DNA from: Cygnus atratus
Lineage: Eukaryota > Chordata > Aves > Anseriformes > Anatidae
Reading direction: 5' to 3'
NCBI RefSeq assembly: GCF_013377495.2
Contig: NC_066396.1
Span: 4,330,501 to 4,394,500, forward strand
DNA: 64,000 bases
Shown here: piece after piece, positions 1-13,248 of the stretch
Position numbering within the stretch: position 1 is the first letter of the stretch
Layout: each line of letters begins with the position of its first letter
Notes under the pieces: generated by a model
Seen by the model: the letters and a program-made list of their open reading frames with translations, nothing else
What the model was told of the DNA's origin: nothing
The model's database searches: none
Made by a program: the position numbers and the translations under genes

Positions 1-2056
1 AGGAAGCAGCTTCAGAGATGTATGAGAGGAAGCAGCAACTTCCCCACAGCCTAGTGATTTTAGACGTTTCTAGACTATCTCCTCCCATTCAACACCCAGC
101 TAGGAGGGTTGATGGAGACAGTCCTCTATCACACACCTCCATCACCACAGGGTCCTGTGCTAGAGTAGTTGGGCGAGTGGTTTGGTTGTGTTTTGCAGCA
201 GGTCACCACAGATGGCCCTAAAATCCTCTTCTGTCTACAAACCTCAGGCCCAAATGCCCTGAAGACAACCCCAGCAGTGAACGTTCAGCTTGATGCCTTC
301 TCATAAATAACATCAAGCTTAACTGAAGTTACTTGAGTGAACACTGAGACAACAGGATGCAAGCAATGACATAAACATGAAGTTCTTGATCAGTAGTAAT
401 TATTAATATATATTGTCAGATAGGGATCTGGGCCAGCTGTGATCGAGCCTGTATAGACATGTTTACACCTTTCCACCTCCAATGAAAGACAGTAAAACAC
501 ACGGTGGAAAGGCACAAAGGAAGAACCAGTTGATTGCAGACTAACTGATAGGAAAGCAACCTCTGCATATCCACTGTCTAGGCAAGAATGCTATATATTC
601 CTTGGAGAAAGGACTTCTGACAAGTGTGTCAGCCCCCCACGAGCACATACTCTCTTAGTCCTTGTGTATGATCAGGACTAATGAGGCATTCAAGAGAAAA
701 GCTCCAGCAATGTTACTACTCAAAAGAAAGTAACAATACAATGGTATACACATACATATACACGCAGAGGTGATGTATTTAAGAGCCACAGAAAAAAAAA
801 TAGGAGTAGAAACATGCGGAACATATACCAGTCTTGACTTGTAATGCACAAGGGCCTCAAGATCTACAGAGAGGAAGCGATACAGCAGAACAAAGTCTCA
901 TTTTATTACCATGATTATTGATCCAATGAGTGCTTTTTTAAAGCAGCACATGGCCATTTTCCTCATCTTTTGCTGGTAACCAAATCTCCCTCCTCCCTCT
1001 TACCCTTACTGTTTTACTGTTATTGGCTTTAAATTAAGTCTGCAAAACGATGTCATTTTTTGCAGCCTAATCGGTTAAATGTTGAAACATAAAATGAACG
1101 GTGTCAAATCATATCCTCAAAGCTGATTAAAAGTAATCCTGCAGATGCTAAATATGGATTACCAGAGCAATTACTGAAAATTCATAACCTTGCTAAAAAG
1201 ACATTCTAATGGAGTTCTGCATCACACTGTAGTTAAGGGCTGTTTACTTTTTTAAAACAATTTGCAGCTTAACGTGTGGAAACGTGGCCTTATATAAGCT
1301 TCATCCATTTCTGAATACAAAATTGTTTGGGGCTGTTGAGAGCTCTCTCCTGGTATCTGACACCACTACTGTGCTTTGGCTATCACTGTCTGCTATTGGA
1401 CCAACTCTGACTCATATTATGTTCTCATTATATCTCTTTTACAGTTTAAAAAGGTTTGAAATCTATTTCATTCCTAATTTAAGGCCATTCCATACTATAT
1501 GTTACTCTAGGGCAAAGAGGCTGATTGCATTAAGGCTTGTACGTTCAAGCCTGCCTACTACACAGACTTTATTTACCACCACTAAACCCTATCACCAGTG
1601 ATAATCTAATGAGCAAGAATCTGGCAGTTTTAAAGCACACTCTCTAAATAATATACATGAACGTAGCAATTATGAAACACTGTCCATAGCCTTATTTAAT
1701 ATAGATTTAACATTCTTTTCAGTGACAGTTAAATCTGTGTTAAGCTTTGGCAAACTCTTCCGTTGGCAACTTGATATAGCTGTCATTCTCACCAGATATT
1801 AGTGGTTTAAGTTCTCTTTTCCATAACTGAGCTCAGATGGAAAGAGAACATCATCTCCCAGCTTCAGAAATGTATAAAAAATGGAAGGTGACTGGATAAG
1901 TACTCTGAATTTTGCTGACCTTTCTGGCAACGCAATTCTGTTGACAGCAGAAGAGAACTATGAATGTTGCTACAGTAGGCTGTTGCTGTTTTCCTGCCTG
2001 AAGTTCACTTTTTCTGGACTAAAGGTTTTGGTTTACATTTTTTTTTTTCTTCTCCT

Positions 2057-2153
2057 AAAAATAACAACAACAACAATAATTATAATAATAATGGGTAATT
2101 GGGACTTCAGTGTATTTTAAATGTATTTAAGTGTATTTAAGTGTATTTTAAAG
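2057..2153. repeat. AT-rich simple repeats: (AAC/AAT)n then a 10-bp tandem repeat
   Basis: ATAACAACAACAACAATAAT and TATAATAATAAT form a trinucleotide tract at 2057-2093. After a short unique spacer, about four imperfect 10-bp units of the form TGTATTTAAG/TGTATTTTAA run from 2111 to about 2153. Confidence 0.85.
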
Positions 2154-3889
2154 ATTTGTCCAATACATGAGGAGATGTTATAGCTACAGACTTTTATTCT
2201 TAACATCTCCACTTAATCTTGAGAAGCAGTAAAAACGTATGAGATTAGTCCATGCATGAAGGAAATAGTGCTTCAGTTCACCTTATAACATTCCTTGGTA
2301 AGAGCATTAGCGGATGGAAGCACAAGGATTAAACAATTTGAAGTTTGGTTAAGGTTAACACATTCTACTGTTCCTCCTAGTGACTTCAAGGCAAATGGGA
2401 TACATTTGCAAGTTTTGAAATCAGATGCCTCGATTATTTTTCCATTTCCTGATAAGTGGAATGTTACTCTACATATGGGGGAAACTGATTACGAAGGTAC
2501 AAATACTTTGCCCTTATCTAGCATCACTCCATGGATGTAATATTGAAACATGATCCCTCTACATAAGCCTGATAATATCAAAGCAAACAGGAAAGAAATA
2601 TGTTTCAGCTGATAAAACCATCCTTCCTGTAACAACAAACGAATTTCATGAATCATATACTTAAGGAAAAAAAAAGAGCTGGCCTAAGGTATTTATTTTC
2701 ACACTTGCTGTACTCTCCTACTGCCCATTGGATGCAATTACATGCTCCTGGTAGGTCGGGTTGGTGGTGCCAGTCCTACCAGAAACCACGATGACAAATG
2801 AGCGCTTTGCTCCTCTCCACCATCCGGATTCTCAAGGAGATCTGCCACTAATAAGAACTTGCAGTACAGACTCTAGAGGGAAATAGGGAAGATCCCAAAC
2901 TGCCCTCCTTAAGCAAGATCTGTGCTTCTCTCTACACTCTTCCAAAGGCACTGTTCATTTTGAGACCTAAGGAGTTACTGTCACCTCCTACTCTTTTCAG
3001 CCTGTGTTCAGTCTCTGCTAAACAGAAGACGCAAAGCTAATGAAGTTAAAAAAGCAAACTTAGATTTTTTCCAGCCTGCTGATGTATTTCCTCAAAAGTT
3101 ATTTTTGTGTGTGTGCCTGCTGAGGGAAGAGGAAAGGCTTTTAATTATATCTGAACAGGATTACCCCCGTCTCTACAGAAGGGCCCTTGACATTTTTTGA
3201 AGACTAAGCATCTTCTGTTTTACTAGCAATAGTGTGTTTATGACAGAAACAGAGAGTGTTGCTTTTCCTCATTGGTAAAACGATCCATGCTGCTAATGGC
3301 AAAGCCCTCAAAGCTTTCTGTTTAGTGGGATCCTACACAAATACAGATCAATAGCTTCAATTTAATTCTCACCAGTCCATCTGTAAAAACAGTATCATTC
3401 ATATATCTGCTGTCAACACAATTGCTCTCCCCTATCCAAACAATTTTGAATTAGAACTTACTCCTATTTTATTTTTTTTCTGAATAAATAACTTTGTATA
3501 TTCAGATTAATCTGAAAAAGTGACTCCTTTTCAAATAACTCTCTGCTTCATAATACTTTTGCCCTACCTTCTATGCAGTAAAGAGCAGCTATCACTCAGA
3601 AAGTCAATAGCTCTTCTTTTTCCTTTACAAAACTGTATGAAGTGACTTTGAATGAATCCTTCACTAATAGTGACTGTAAACTTAATAGTAGATAGATTTT
3701 AATATAGAATATATGTACTTCTGGATGGTGAGAGCAGTCTTTACCATACTCCAGAAAGGTGTTTAAGGAGAATAGAACCTAGGAAGAATGATGGAAGTTT
3801 TGATCTGCAGGGAAACATTACATGAATTACATAAACCCAAGTAAATGATGACTAAAAGTAGACATGATAACAATCTGCAGGTGTTTGAT

Positions 3890-4016
3890 GGAGACAAATA
3901 TAAAGGAGGAAGAAGTTTTACTTAGGGTCATCCAAAGGGTAAATGTAGCAGCAATCTAAGATGGACAAGATAAATTAATAGGTTTTCTCCACCTCTAATG
4001 ACTATGATTCTATTAC
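3890..4016 (+). mobile_element. probable decayed CR1 3' end
   Basis: The stretch ends in CACCTCTAATGACTATGATT followed by CTATTACATT, like the CR1 tail in which TTCCAACCTC is followed by ATGATTCTATGA repeats. Upstream ATGGACAAGATAAATTAATA and GGTGTTTGATGGAGACAAA are compatible with old CR1 3' untranslated sequence. The match is short and divergent. Confidence 0.5.
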
Positions 4017-5024
4017 ATTAAAACAGAGGAAAAGCTACAGAGAAATACTGAACCCATTTCTAATCCAGACCTTCTCTGACAGATTAAAGAGTACAGTAGA
4101 TTGCAATTTCTTCTTTTGTAGTCAAATGTTAATTAGATTCCTCACAGCTGTCTGTATATCCTTCTGAGTTGGCTGATGAGCACATTAACAATGTGAACTG
4201 ATTGAAGAGTAGAGTGAAACTTCCTTCTGAAGGATAATGACACATTTGAAGCACAGACTGGTCCCGCCAAAATACAAAACTGTTGAGAATGGAGTGGTTC
4301 TGTTGCATATTTTATACCACTTGCTCTTGGTTTTTCTGCCCTGGTGAAGGCAAGCTCCAAATAACCTCTAAGTCTCAGCTCCTCCACTGATGCAGCTATT
4401 GAGCACCACAACCCAGAGAAATGGGAAGATAGATTTTTTTCCATCTTTTCTAAGTAGTCAAAGGAAAATCAAGCCACTTGACACTTCTAAGTCTTTGTCA
4501 TGTATCTGTAGAATGAGAAAACATTATTCCTCTTGTTAGTTTAACATTACTAAACCTCTTAGTGTCCTTTGCTGAATATTAATGAGTTACAGGCTGCTGT
4601 GCTATTATATTACTGTCAGTTCCCTTTTCTTTATCTATTTATTTTCACCCAGCCATTTTGTCACTTGCTTGGACCTTTAGCCAAGGAATGAACTGGAGAT
4701 GAGTCCTCTCTTCAACTCCCTTGTTCAAAAATGGTCTTACAAATGCCTCTTTCACAGCCAATTTTGCTTTAATTATATTAAGAACTAAAATTCAAATTTG
4801 AAATGAAACTATTAGTTGAATTCTTCTCAGAGACAAATGAATAAAATATTAAGAATTCAACTTTGGGTTCCTTCTTTCAGGTGAAATTATCTGAAATTGC
4901 TGCTTAGACATGTAATTCCCCTGCTCAAAATTCCTAGGACCAGGATTTTGACATAAAGCTTTCCAATTAAATGAATGAGACATCCTGACTAAATGTTCTA
5001 CTTGGCTTTGAAACTTCCACCTTT

Positions 5025-5060
5025 AAAACAAACAAACAAACAAACGAACAAACAAAAAAA
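5025..5060. repeat. (AAAC)n microsatellite
   Basis: AAACAAACAAACAAACAAAC with one G interruption (AACG), then an A run. A likely length polymorphism. Confidence 0.92.
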
Positions 5061-7829
5061 CCTACAACAGTACTTACACAACAATATGAAATAGTTCTAG
5101 GTGTACTGTAAATTTAGAATAAATGAAATACATATTAAGGACTTGGGGCATGACTTTTAAAACATCTACTATGTGCACACAAACAACTGTGAATGCAAAT
5201 CAGGACAGGCAGGTGAGCTGGTATCATCTTCAAATCAATGAAATAGATACCCAGTTCCCATCATTTCCACATGTAGTTTATTTTGGCAGCAGTTACTTTT
5301 AGAGGTACAGGATAAAAACAATTTTTGAAGGGTGAATACTGCAGCAGCAACATTGCTGCCCGTAAGTCTGATGTTTTGTCCTTTTAAAATAATTCAATTA
5401 GACCTCAGGTCTGAAAAATGATCTTGCAGTGGAAGGAGAATGGAATATATGATCTAATAAGTCCTGTGATTCCTACTTATGATCTAATTGCCAGCCAAAT
5501 ATAAATTCTTCTTTAAAATGAAATCTGATTTTTTTTCATTAGATCAAAAAATTGCTTGAAATGTGACTCTTCAAGAGGAACAAAATTTTATTTTTGCACT
5601 TTTCTGATGCAATGTCTGCTTGAGCACTGTTCTTGTGATACCCACATAAAGCATTCCTGTTCGAAAGTTCAGTTACTGTCAAGGAGATGAATTATAAAAC
5701 AACTTTATATTGTGCAATCTGCAGATTTTATTGACAAAGGTGTCACAAGCAGAAGAACTGGGAGTCTCTCTGCTTGTCATGGGATAAATAAGAGGATCTT
5801 CAGAGTGCCTAGCTTTATTCAGTTTGTTTAGATACAAGTTGGCTGTGAGCATTGATTCAATGTGAGACCAGTTATGGATTTTTAGGTAGGTACGTACACA
5901 GTGGGAGTAATACATGGATCTAATGTGAGCACGAGGCTGTAGTTCACTTGGGAGGATGCAGAGCTCATGTAAGTCCAGCTGTAAAGGCATGCAGGATTAA
6001 GGACAGATGGGTCTGATCCTTGGACAGAAGTGTTTCTTCCTCCCACTGCAGCACCAAAATATTGCTTTGTCTTTTCTCCCATGCGGAGAAAAGTGTGACA
6101 GGTCATATTTGTGCCTTAGAGGGTCTTTATTCATGGCCCCTCATTCTTTAAAAGCTAGTTGTCCCATCCCTCTCCTCCACAAACACCGAAAGTCTTGGGT
6201 GCCAAATAACTGAATCAAAGTACCAGCTAATTTGCTGGGTAAGACACACCAGAACAAGAGATTCATACGATGCTTTGCTCTTTAACTATCTGTTTTCTGC
6301 CACAATGTAATGTCTTTTACTCATTCCTATGCCATCTACCCAGTCTACCACATCCCTGGTTAAATGATCTTTGCCTTTATACCTGCCTACAAAGTACTAG
6401 CTTGCTGAAGGCCTGCTGCAGAGCAAGTGGAGTTAATCTGAATACCTGACTGCAGAAACATAATCCTAAACTCTCAACCCACGTGCCCATGAGCCTAGTC
6501 TTGCAAATTCTTCCTGGCCTCAAGCAGCAGTACCCTTGGCAGTCATCTCACTGGAAGCCCAGGCTCAGTGTGGGTTTCCCTATGGAAGTGAAAGCCATCA
6601 GCAATACATTGCCAAGATGGAGGCTGACTGACAAGATCAAACTTGAAAAGATGATTCAAAATCCTTTGCCTGGAGACTAATGCTTTAGTAACAATGGAAG
6701 CTCCCCCCGAGCTTCTCTGACAGCTGGGCTTATGAAGTATTTCTGCTCAGTGCCTCCGCCAACGCTGCTCAAAAGATGGATGGGGCTCGGTGCAGAAGAT
6801 GAGGGAAGAGGTAAGGGAGGGTGGGATTTATCTCGTATTCCAGCCATCTAAAAGTTATATATCTAATCACAACCAGTCATCTAGTCTCCCTCCATAAGGA
6901 CAGGCAATTGTCATGTTGATTCAAATCTTTGGTCATATCTCCAACAGGATCTTAGCTGCAAACCAACTCATTTCAGGCTGAAAAGCCATTACATTGCAAT
7001 TTTCACTGAATATCAAGCTGGATAGGATTTGGTCTGAAATCTCTGGAATAAATGATTGCTTCCCTGGGCTTTTCAGCCATGTAGGCACCACATACTACAC
7101 CAGTTACTAGACTTTGACATTTTATAACCATGCAAGATAGTTCAAACTTATCCTTTGTTGCTTTGCATGCTGTTGAAGTATTTAAAATTGGAAAATGCTC
7201 TGAAGCCTTTTGCTGGTAATGGTACTTTAAACATAAAAGCCCTCCTTCATCTTTGTTGAAACTTTGGATTTGCACCGGTATAAATTTTTACTTGTTTGGC
7301 ACCAACGGAATTTTTGGCTTAATAACAACACTGAAAAGAGAACAACATATTTAGGAGGATTTCTTTTTCTTAGAAATTGTTTTCTTCAGCCAGATCTCTA
7401 GCTAATTCTGTTTATTTTTCAATTCCCAGAGATGGTGAGAAACCTGAAATGTTTTGATCTTCCAAACATTCTTCCCAAAATGCTCCAAGGTCTTTATCTT
7501 ACAGATAAGTGCAGTCTTCTGTTTTATTATTTATTCAAGCAGAGCAGTTCCAGCCTAAGAATTCAAACATTGTGCTTCTCATCACTAGTGTAACCTGAAA
7601 GGGAAAAGGCAACTTGCACTATTTCTTTACTGGGGTGAACTGTTTCATTAAAAAGCTAAAATAGAAAATGAATTGAAACTTCTACGATCTGCTAAATATA
7701 ACTTCACTGGCTGTTTTCAACTATTCTGACAATTTTCCAACATTATCCAGTTTCAAAAAGACTGATCATTAAAACAAAGCCACGAGAATGTTATCAGCTG
7801 ATTGCTAAAGAATAGTGAACTAGGAGATC

Positions 7830-7915
7830 TGGCTCCTATTGCTAGATACAATCCAGGTTTGGGAAAGCCTCTTAGCGTCTCTAAATCTTGCCAGTGTTTC
7901 ATAGAAGGATGTTGA
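7830..7915 (+). mobile_element. doubtful MIR-like fragment, sense
   Basis: GGTTTGGGAAAGCCTCTTAG then CGTCTCTAAATCTTGCCAGT loosely follows the MIR segment GACCTTGGGCAAGTCACTTA then ACCTCTCTGAGCCTCAGT. The segment that should follow (CATCTGTAAAATGGG) is not evident, so this is recorded only as a possibility. Confidence 0.3.
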
Positions 7916-8876
7916 AGAACTCCAGGCTGGACCAGTGCCCACTTTCCAGCATCAGCAGCACTGAGTCATTGACGTTGGAAATGCTGAAGGTCTACCCATG
8001 ACAGATGGAAGTACAGAACACCAATAAATCATAATACAGAATTGCTCAGATTTTAAGGATAGGGATTGCATTTTACTTAATATCTTTTTATGAAGCCAAG
8101 TGATTTGTCTGTTAGCGCACACTATCAGGCACCCAGTCTTGATCTGTAATCTTTAAGAAATGGAGCATCTACACCGTGCTAATCACAGTCATACCTTCAT
8201 TATCACCTTGGCTTTCCTCTGCATTCCTCCCACATTTCTCTTTCATCCTTTTGCCCACATTTAGGTGCCTGAATCTGGAGCTGAATCCCAGCCATCCTCT
8301 TCACATTTGAGAACCTTACGCATCCCATCAGCAGTATAACACCTCTCATTCACTATCTACATGGTGGCTGCTGTCTCTAATCTATCATGCTGTCTTCCAT
8401 TGGCCCTGTCTATATTTCTTAAATTAAACAATTTGGCACTATTTCCCACGGCATTTTTTACACACTGATGTTTTCCTCTAATCCCCCACAGACTTATCTC
8501 ACTGTCTGCCTTCAAACTCTCCTTTGCCATAGTGGCTACAAGCCCTTGCCATCAGATTACCGTCCTTCCTACCCAATTGACCACCACAGTACCATTGCTC
8601 CTGCATATGCCTTTACCCTCTGTCCATTTTTGTTTCATAATCAGATGACAGAGGGTTTTTATCTCTGACCAGCCTTCTTTATTGTGTGCCAAGGCTGACA
8701 ACAAAAGCCTCAGCATGTGGGTACCAGCATTTGCTCCCACATGCTGTCCCCAGCTCACTGTGCTCGTGCACCAGTTGCACCCCACAGTGCAGCTCCAGGA
8801 CATGCGGCAAAACAAATCCACGTGAGGTTACCACCGGTAGAGGAAGTCCAGCAACAACATCCTCGGGCTTTCATTG

Positions 8877-8899
8877 AAAAAAAAAAAAAAAAAAAAAAA
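8877..8899. repeat. poly-A tract (23 bases)
   Basis: A homopolymer of 23 A after TTTCATTG. The preceding 300 bp have no AATAAA close by and no recognisable gene, so a retrocopy is not supported. Confidence 0.9.
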
Positions 8900-11800
8900 T
8901 CAAAACCACCATGTCCTTGAGTTACGGTGATAGCAGTAGCACAGCTCTTGCAAGATAACAGGGCATCACTGCAGAGTTTCATTCTCTCACCCTCTCCCAT
9001 CTTGCCTTTGCAATAAGGAGCTGAAAGTGTATTTGTAGGAGGAAAGGGCTAATTTGGTTAAGGGAACAAGATTAATAAACTCCTCCCCTTCTGAAAATGC
9101 CCTGTGATTTCTAATAGCCATTAAAAGCCCAAAGGATCTAATTTCTTAGAATTTAACTCAAAGGACTTGTTCTGCCTGTAGTGAATGGCCAAATGCTCAA
9201 TAGATCTGCATTAGCTTGGTAATGATCCTGCTGGCATTTGAAATTATGGCTAGACAGATCTGAGGCATACGGCTTAAGCCACTAAGCCATTGCCTGTTGT
9301 TTCTGTTTTTCATTTACTTGGGAGCTTCCTGAGGTCCTGAATTCATCCTTGAGGATAAGGCAAGCTTTTCCCGGTAGTGAGTGAGCTGTCACAACTTACC
9401 TAAGTGATGCAATATTTAAGTGGGGTAAAGCAGGATTACTCTAAATGCCTGGCTTAACCCAACTAAAGTTTGACCTGGCACATAATATTTCAGTGTCATG
9501 TTTGCATGTGTGGTTTAGTTATTTACATGTTGCTGTCTGTTTTCTTTGGAAAGTTTCTGATATCAAACAAGAACCTACAAGGATGTTCCTAGTACCAGTC
9601 TAGAAGTAGATTTCTTTCTGCCATGCTCTGCTTCTGACAAAAATGTTATACTCTTTTGAAAAAAATTAACTTAAAAGGTGTTGAAACTCTTAAGCATGAG
9701 AAATGTCAAACTTCAGCCTTTCTACAAAAACAAGCTGTCGTATGCTGTTTTAAAGTAATCAGCTGAAATCAACTACACTAAACTTGTGTAATGGACAAAA
9801 AAAGTGAGTTTTGTCTCTCCTGAAGTGGCTGATAGCATATACAAAATACAATTGTCCTAAGAGTGGACAAAATAAAACATAATGTTCTTTTTCAGCTCTA
9901 AAATCCAAGTTTTCCCTCCTAGGCAGTGAAATGATGTTCCCAGCAAAAAAATGTCACTTGAGTGCCAGGGCTCCAGCCTGCTGCCTGTCCTGCCTTCCCG
10001 TGCAGATTCACGCCAAGCTCTGGGAGGTGGAGGAGAACCACCTTGGAGCCCCTTCTTTCATGAGCAGCGATGTTACAGGGCTTGCCAGCAGCAGTACGGT
10101 GTACTGTCAAGTAGGGGGTTGAGTCCCTCACTCATTCTCTCAAGTTCCCCTACCTCTCTGGCACAGAGTCCTTCTCCATATCAACCTCAGAGGTGGGTTT
10201 GTGGCTCCAAAGCGCTCATTTCCTGTGCTTATGCCAGCAGAGCTTGTTTTGGTGGAGGTGTGCTGCTAATCACATCTGGGATCAGAGGAAGCCTGAGCTG
10301 GGGAGAGACAGAAATCTCCCCAGAGCCATTCCTGCAAATGGTGCACCCTTGCCTTTCCTGGGGAAGGCAGGGCATGGCTCTCTCCCACACGCTGCAAAGC
10401 ATCCCTCTAGCCAAACAGCTCTAATCAGCACTGCTCAGCCAATCATGGCAGTCACTTATGTTCACTCTACGAGTTACACAACCGACATGCTCATGCAGAT
10501 GTTGTTTGCAGAATATTGGAGATGATGCCAGCCAGGCTTTTGGCACCATGGCCCAATCTGGAAGATGAGGATCTTTCTAGGCTTTTTCCTAACATTCATT
10601 ATTTTCGTATTTAATAAGAAAATTGATGCGACACATCAGGGAGACTGGTCAGTCAGCTATCATGGAAACTATTAGTGCAGAAAAAATGAATAGTCTGGCA
10701 GTTAAATGTCTGCAACACCCACACACTCCCTGGAAACAACTTAGAAATAGGGTTATTCATCCGAATTTATCCCATGGTCCCTGGGCCTCATCACCGTGGT
10801 TGAAAGTGGCTGAAACACTTTGCACTGCTTGTTGCTGGATTTGGGCACTCTGTGGTGAGTGCTTTTAAGGCAGACTTCTCCCCAGTTGTAAAATCCAGCA
10901 AACAGAGCTCAGAAACTTTGCAGAAACACTGGGTAATATTGGGCATTTAGCTGGGTATGAGCCCTCTGGATATTGGTTTCCTAATGATGGCTTCAAGGGA
11001 CATCTGCAGTGTGACAGGTTTTAGGAAAACATTTAGGTATACTGAGTCCTGGAAATCTTCCTTTACAAATGTTTTCCATATTCACTCAAAGGGGGTCAGT
11101 CATTCTCTACCACTGACACATAGTCAAAACATGCTTAATAAAAAGGGCCACTAACAGAACTCTTCTCTCTTTGGTTGCTACTTGCACCCAAGTCCCAGTT
11201 TCAGGCAATGTAAATGAATAAACTCTCAAATTCATCTTTCATTCTCTTATATCACTTTCTTCACTGCTTACATCTCTTTGACTGTGTATACACCAGTAAA
11301 TATATGAGCCATAATCCATTTTCCAGCCCTGAAAGGGTGCAGATAATGTGGCTTGTCTTGCTAGGGCTAGATTTCCTACCCCAAAACAGGGCAGCCTTAC
11401 CTGTGTCTTGCCAACTGTAAACAGTCCCTGGCTCATGATGTCCACCGAGTCACGCTCAGGTGTTATTTGAGGAGAGCCTGGTTGGCAGAGGCCAAAAGGT
11501 GCCAGGCAGGAAGCTACCAGCAGCTCAGGAAAATCTCCTCCTGTCCTCATTCCATTCACTGATACAGATGAATGCAAATTGAGCCTTTGAAGCTCAACTC
11601 GTTGATTCAACATCACCAAGATCAGCAGGTGTATAGGAGATGTGTGGTCTTGTTCGCAACAAAAATACTTTCCCCTGAATCTTATCTTAGGATGTCATGA
11701 GTCACCCTCCTTCAGTTGCTTCCTCCCTCCCATGACTATAGGAGGAGCCCCGATGACTGGTTCCTAGTGGCTGCCTAGCTTTTGGATGGCTGAAGTTAGA

Positions 11801-12842
11801 TGAAAATACCATGCTAAAGGATTAAGGACTTCCTCCATGTTTAAATTGAATGGTATTAAACCAACCTCGATTTTGCAAGGGAATGAAGAAGTCCTACTAA
11901 GAACATATGCAGTTCAACTCTTTCCTGTGAAGTTGCCATATGGCAGAGCAGTGATGGGAAGAAGAAAAATATTGACAGTGATGATATATCTTATTACAGA
12001 GCATACGGACCAAATTTTCCTCTCAGTTACACTAGTGAAAATCTGGAGTGAACAGCCCTGACTCGATAGGAAAATCAGATCAGTCAGTGGATATACAAAG
12101 CCAATTATGAGAGTGAAACAAAAGCAAACTTGAGAAACATTATGGTATACTAAAGAAGACGTGGTAGGATGCCAGAAGACAGGAAGTCATTGGACCCAGC
12201 ACGCTTACTCTTCTTTTGAAAAAATCATACAATCTACAATAACCACAAGTGGTCAGGATCTTGTTTTATGCCTGAACTTGGCAAAATGTACGAAAGCTAC
12301 CCAGAAACATCTGTTCTGGCTTCCAAACATTTATATAGCCCTTTGTTAGAGTACCAAAGATGGCATCACATCAATAGAAACGAAGCATTGCAGAAGAAAG
12401 CAGTACAAGGATGCTAGAGGGAAAAGTCCGAGTTTAACACAAGATCTGCAATGTTTTACACACCAATAACTTTCATTTATTCCTTGCTGAACATTTAGAT
12501 GATCAAAACTTTAAACCATATTTGACAGACAAGACCAGCAAGTGCTTCAAGGAGTGAGACCACACGAGGCAGTGCATTCGTATTTCCATATTACTTAGAA
12601 ATACATTATAGTTATATTTGCAGCAAAAGCTACAAAGATAGCACTGTATGATGACTACATTACAAAGACATAAAGGCAAATGTGTAGCTGAGAAGGCATC
12701 TGGAAATATTACGTAAAGGACATTTGCTCAGCATCAATTGAGTATGGTTTACTAGAAACTTACACTTACAACCAGCTAGCAAAAGAACTATTTTCTGTTC
12801 AGGATTATTTTCTGCTTTTTTAAGACAGTAAACAAATGTATA

Positions 12843-12898
12843 GTTTTTTGTTTTTTGTTTGTTTGGTTGGTTTGTTTTGTTTGTTTGTTTGTTTTGCT
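12843..12898. repeat. (GTTT)n imperfect microsatellite
   Basis: An interrupted GTTT/GGTTT/TTTTG tract of about 55 bp. Confidence 0.92.
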
Positions 12899-13228
12899 TT
12901 TACCTATATGGCAAGATGATGTCATTCATGTAGAGTGGAAGTAAAAACCATAAAGTCAGTTAAAAAAAAATCAGCAATTTCACACACAAAAGAGTTAAAC
13001 TGCAACTTAATAAGTAAACTATGTATATTTTTTCTTGGAGGCCTATAAAGACTGAGGTTTTGCAAAGGAGTTCAAAGGCAAACTGTAGCCAACTCAGTGT
13101 CCACAGTTTCTTTGGAAGCAGCATGGAACATTTGGCCAGAAGAAATGGTGCCAACTATCCAGTGCAAAGCCTATACTTTAATTTGCAAAAGCAAAAAGCT
13201 GTGATTTATATCTCTGAAAGGAAGAATT

Positions 13229-13248
13229 AAAAAAAAAAAAAAAAAAAA
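13229..13248. repeat. poly-A tract (20 bases)
   Basis: A homopolymer within unique AT-rich intron. Similar runs of 13-17 bases occur at 14230-14246, 37038-37054, 47743-47759 (T), 48560-48575, 49564-49579 and 57320-57332 (T). Confidence 0.9.

Noticed and set aside
8877..8899. Poly-A tail of a processed pseudogene
   Set aside because: No recognisable coding body, polyadenylation signal or target-site duplication was seen around the 23-base A run.
9951..10424. 157-codon plus-strand frame with overlapping frames in other phases
   Set aside because: Several overlapping open frames in a locally GC-richer stretch, none with a recognisable motif.
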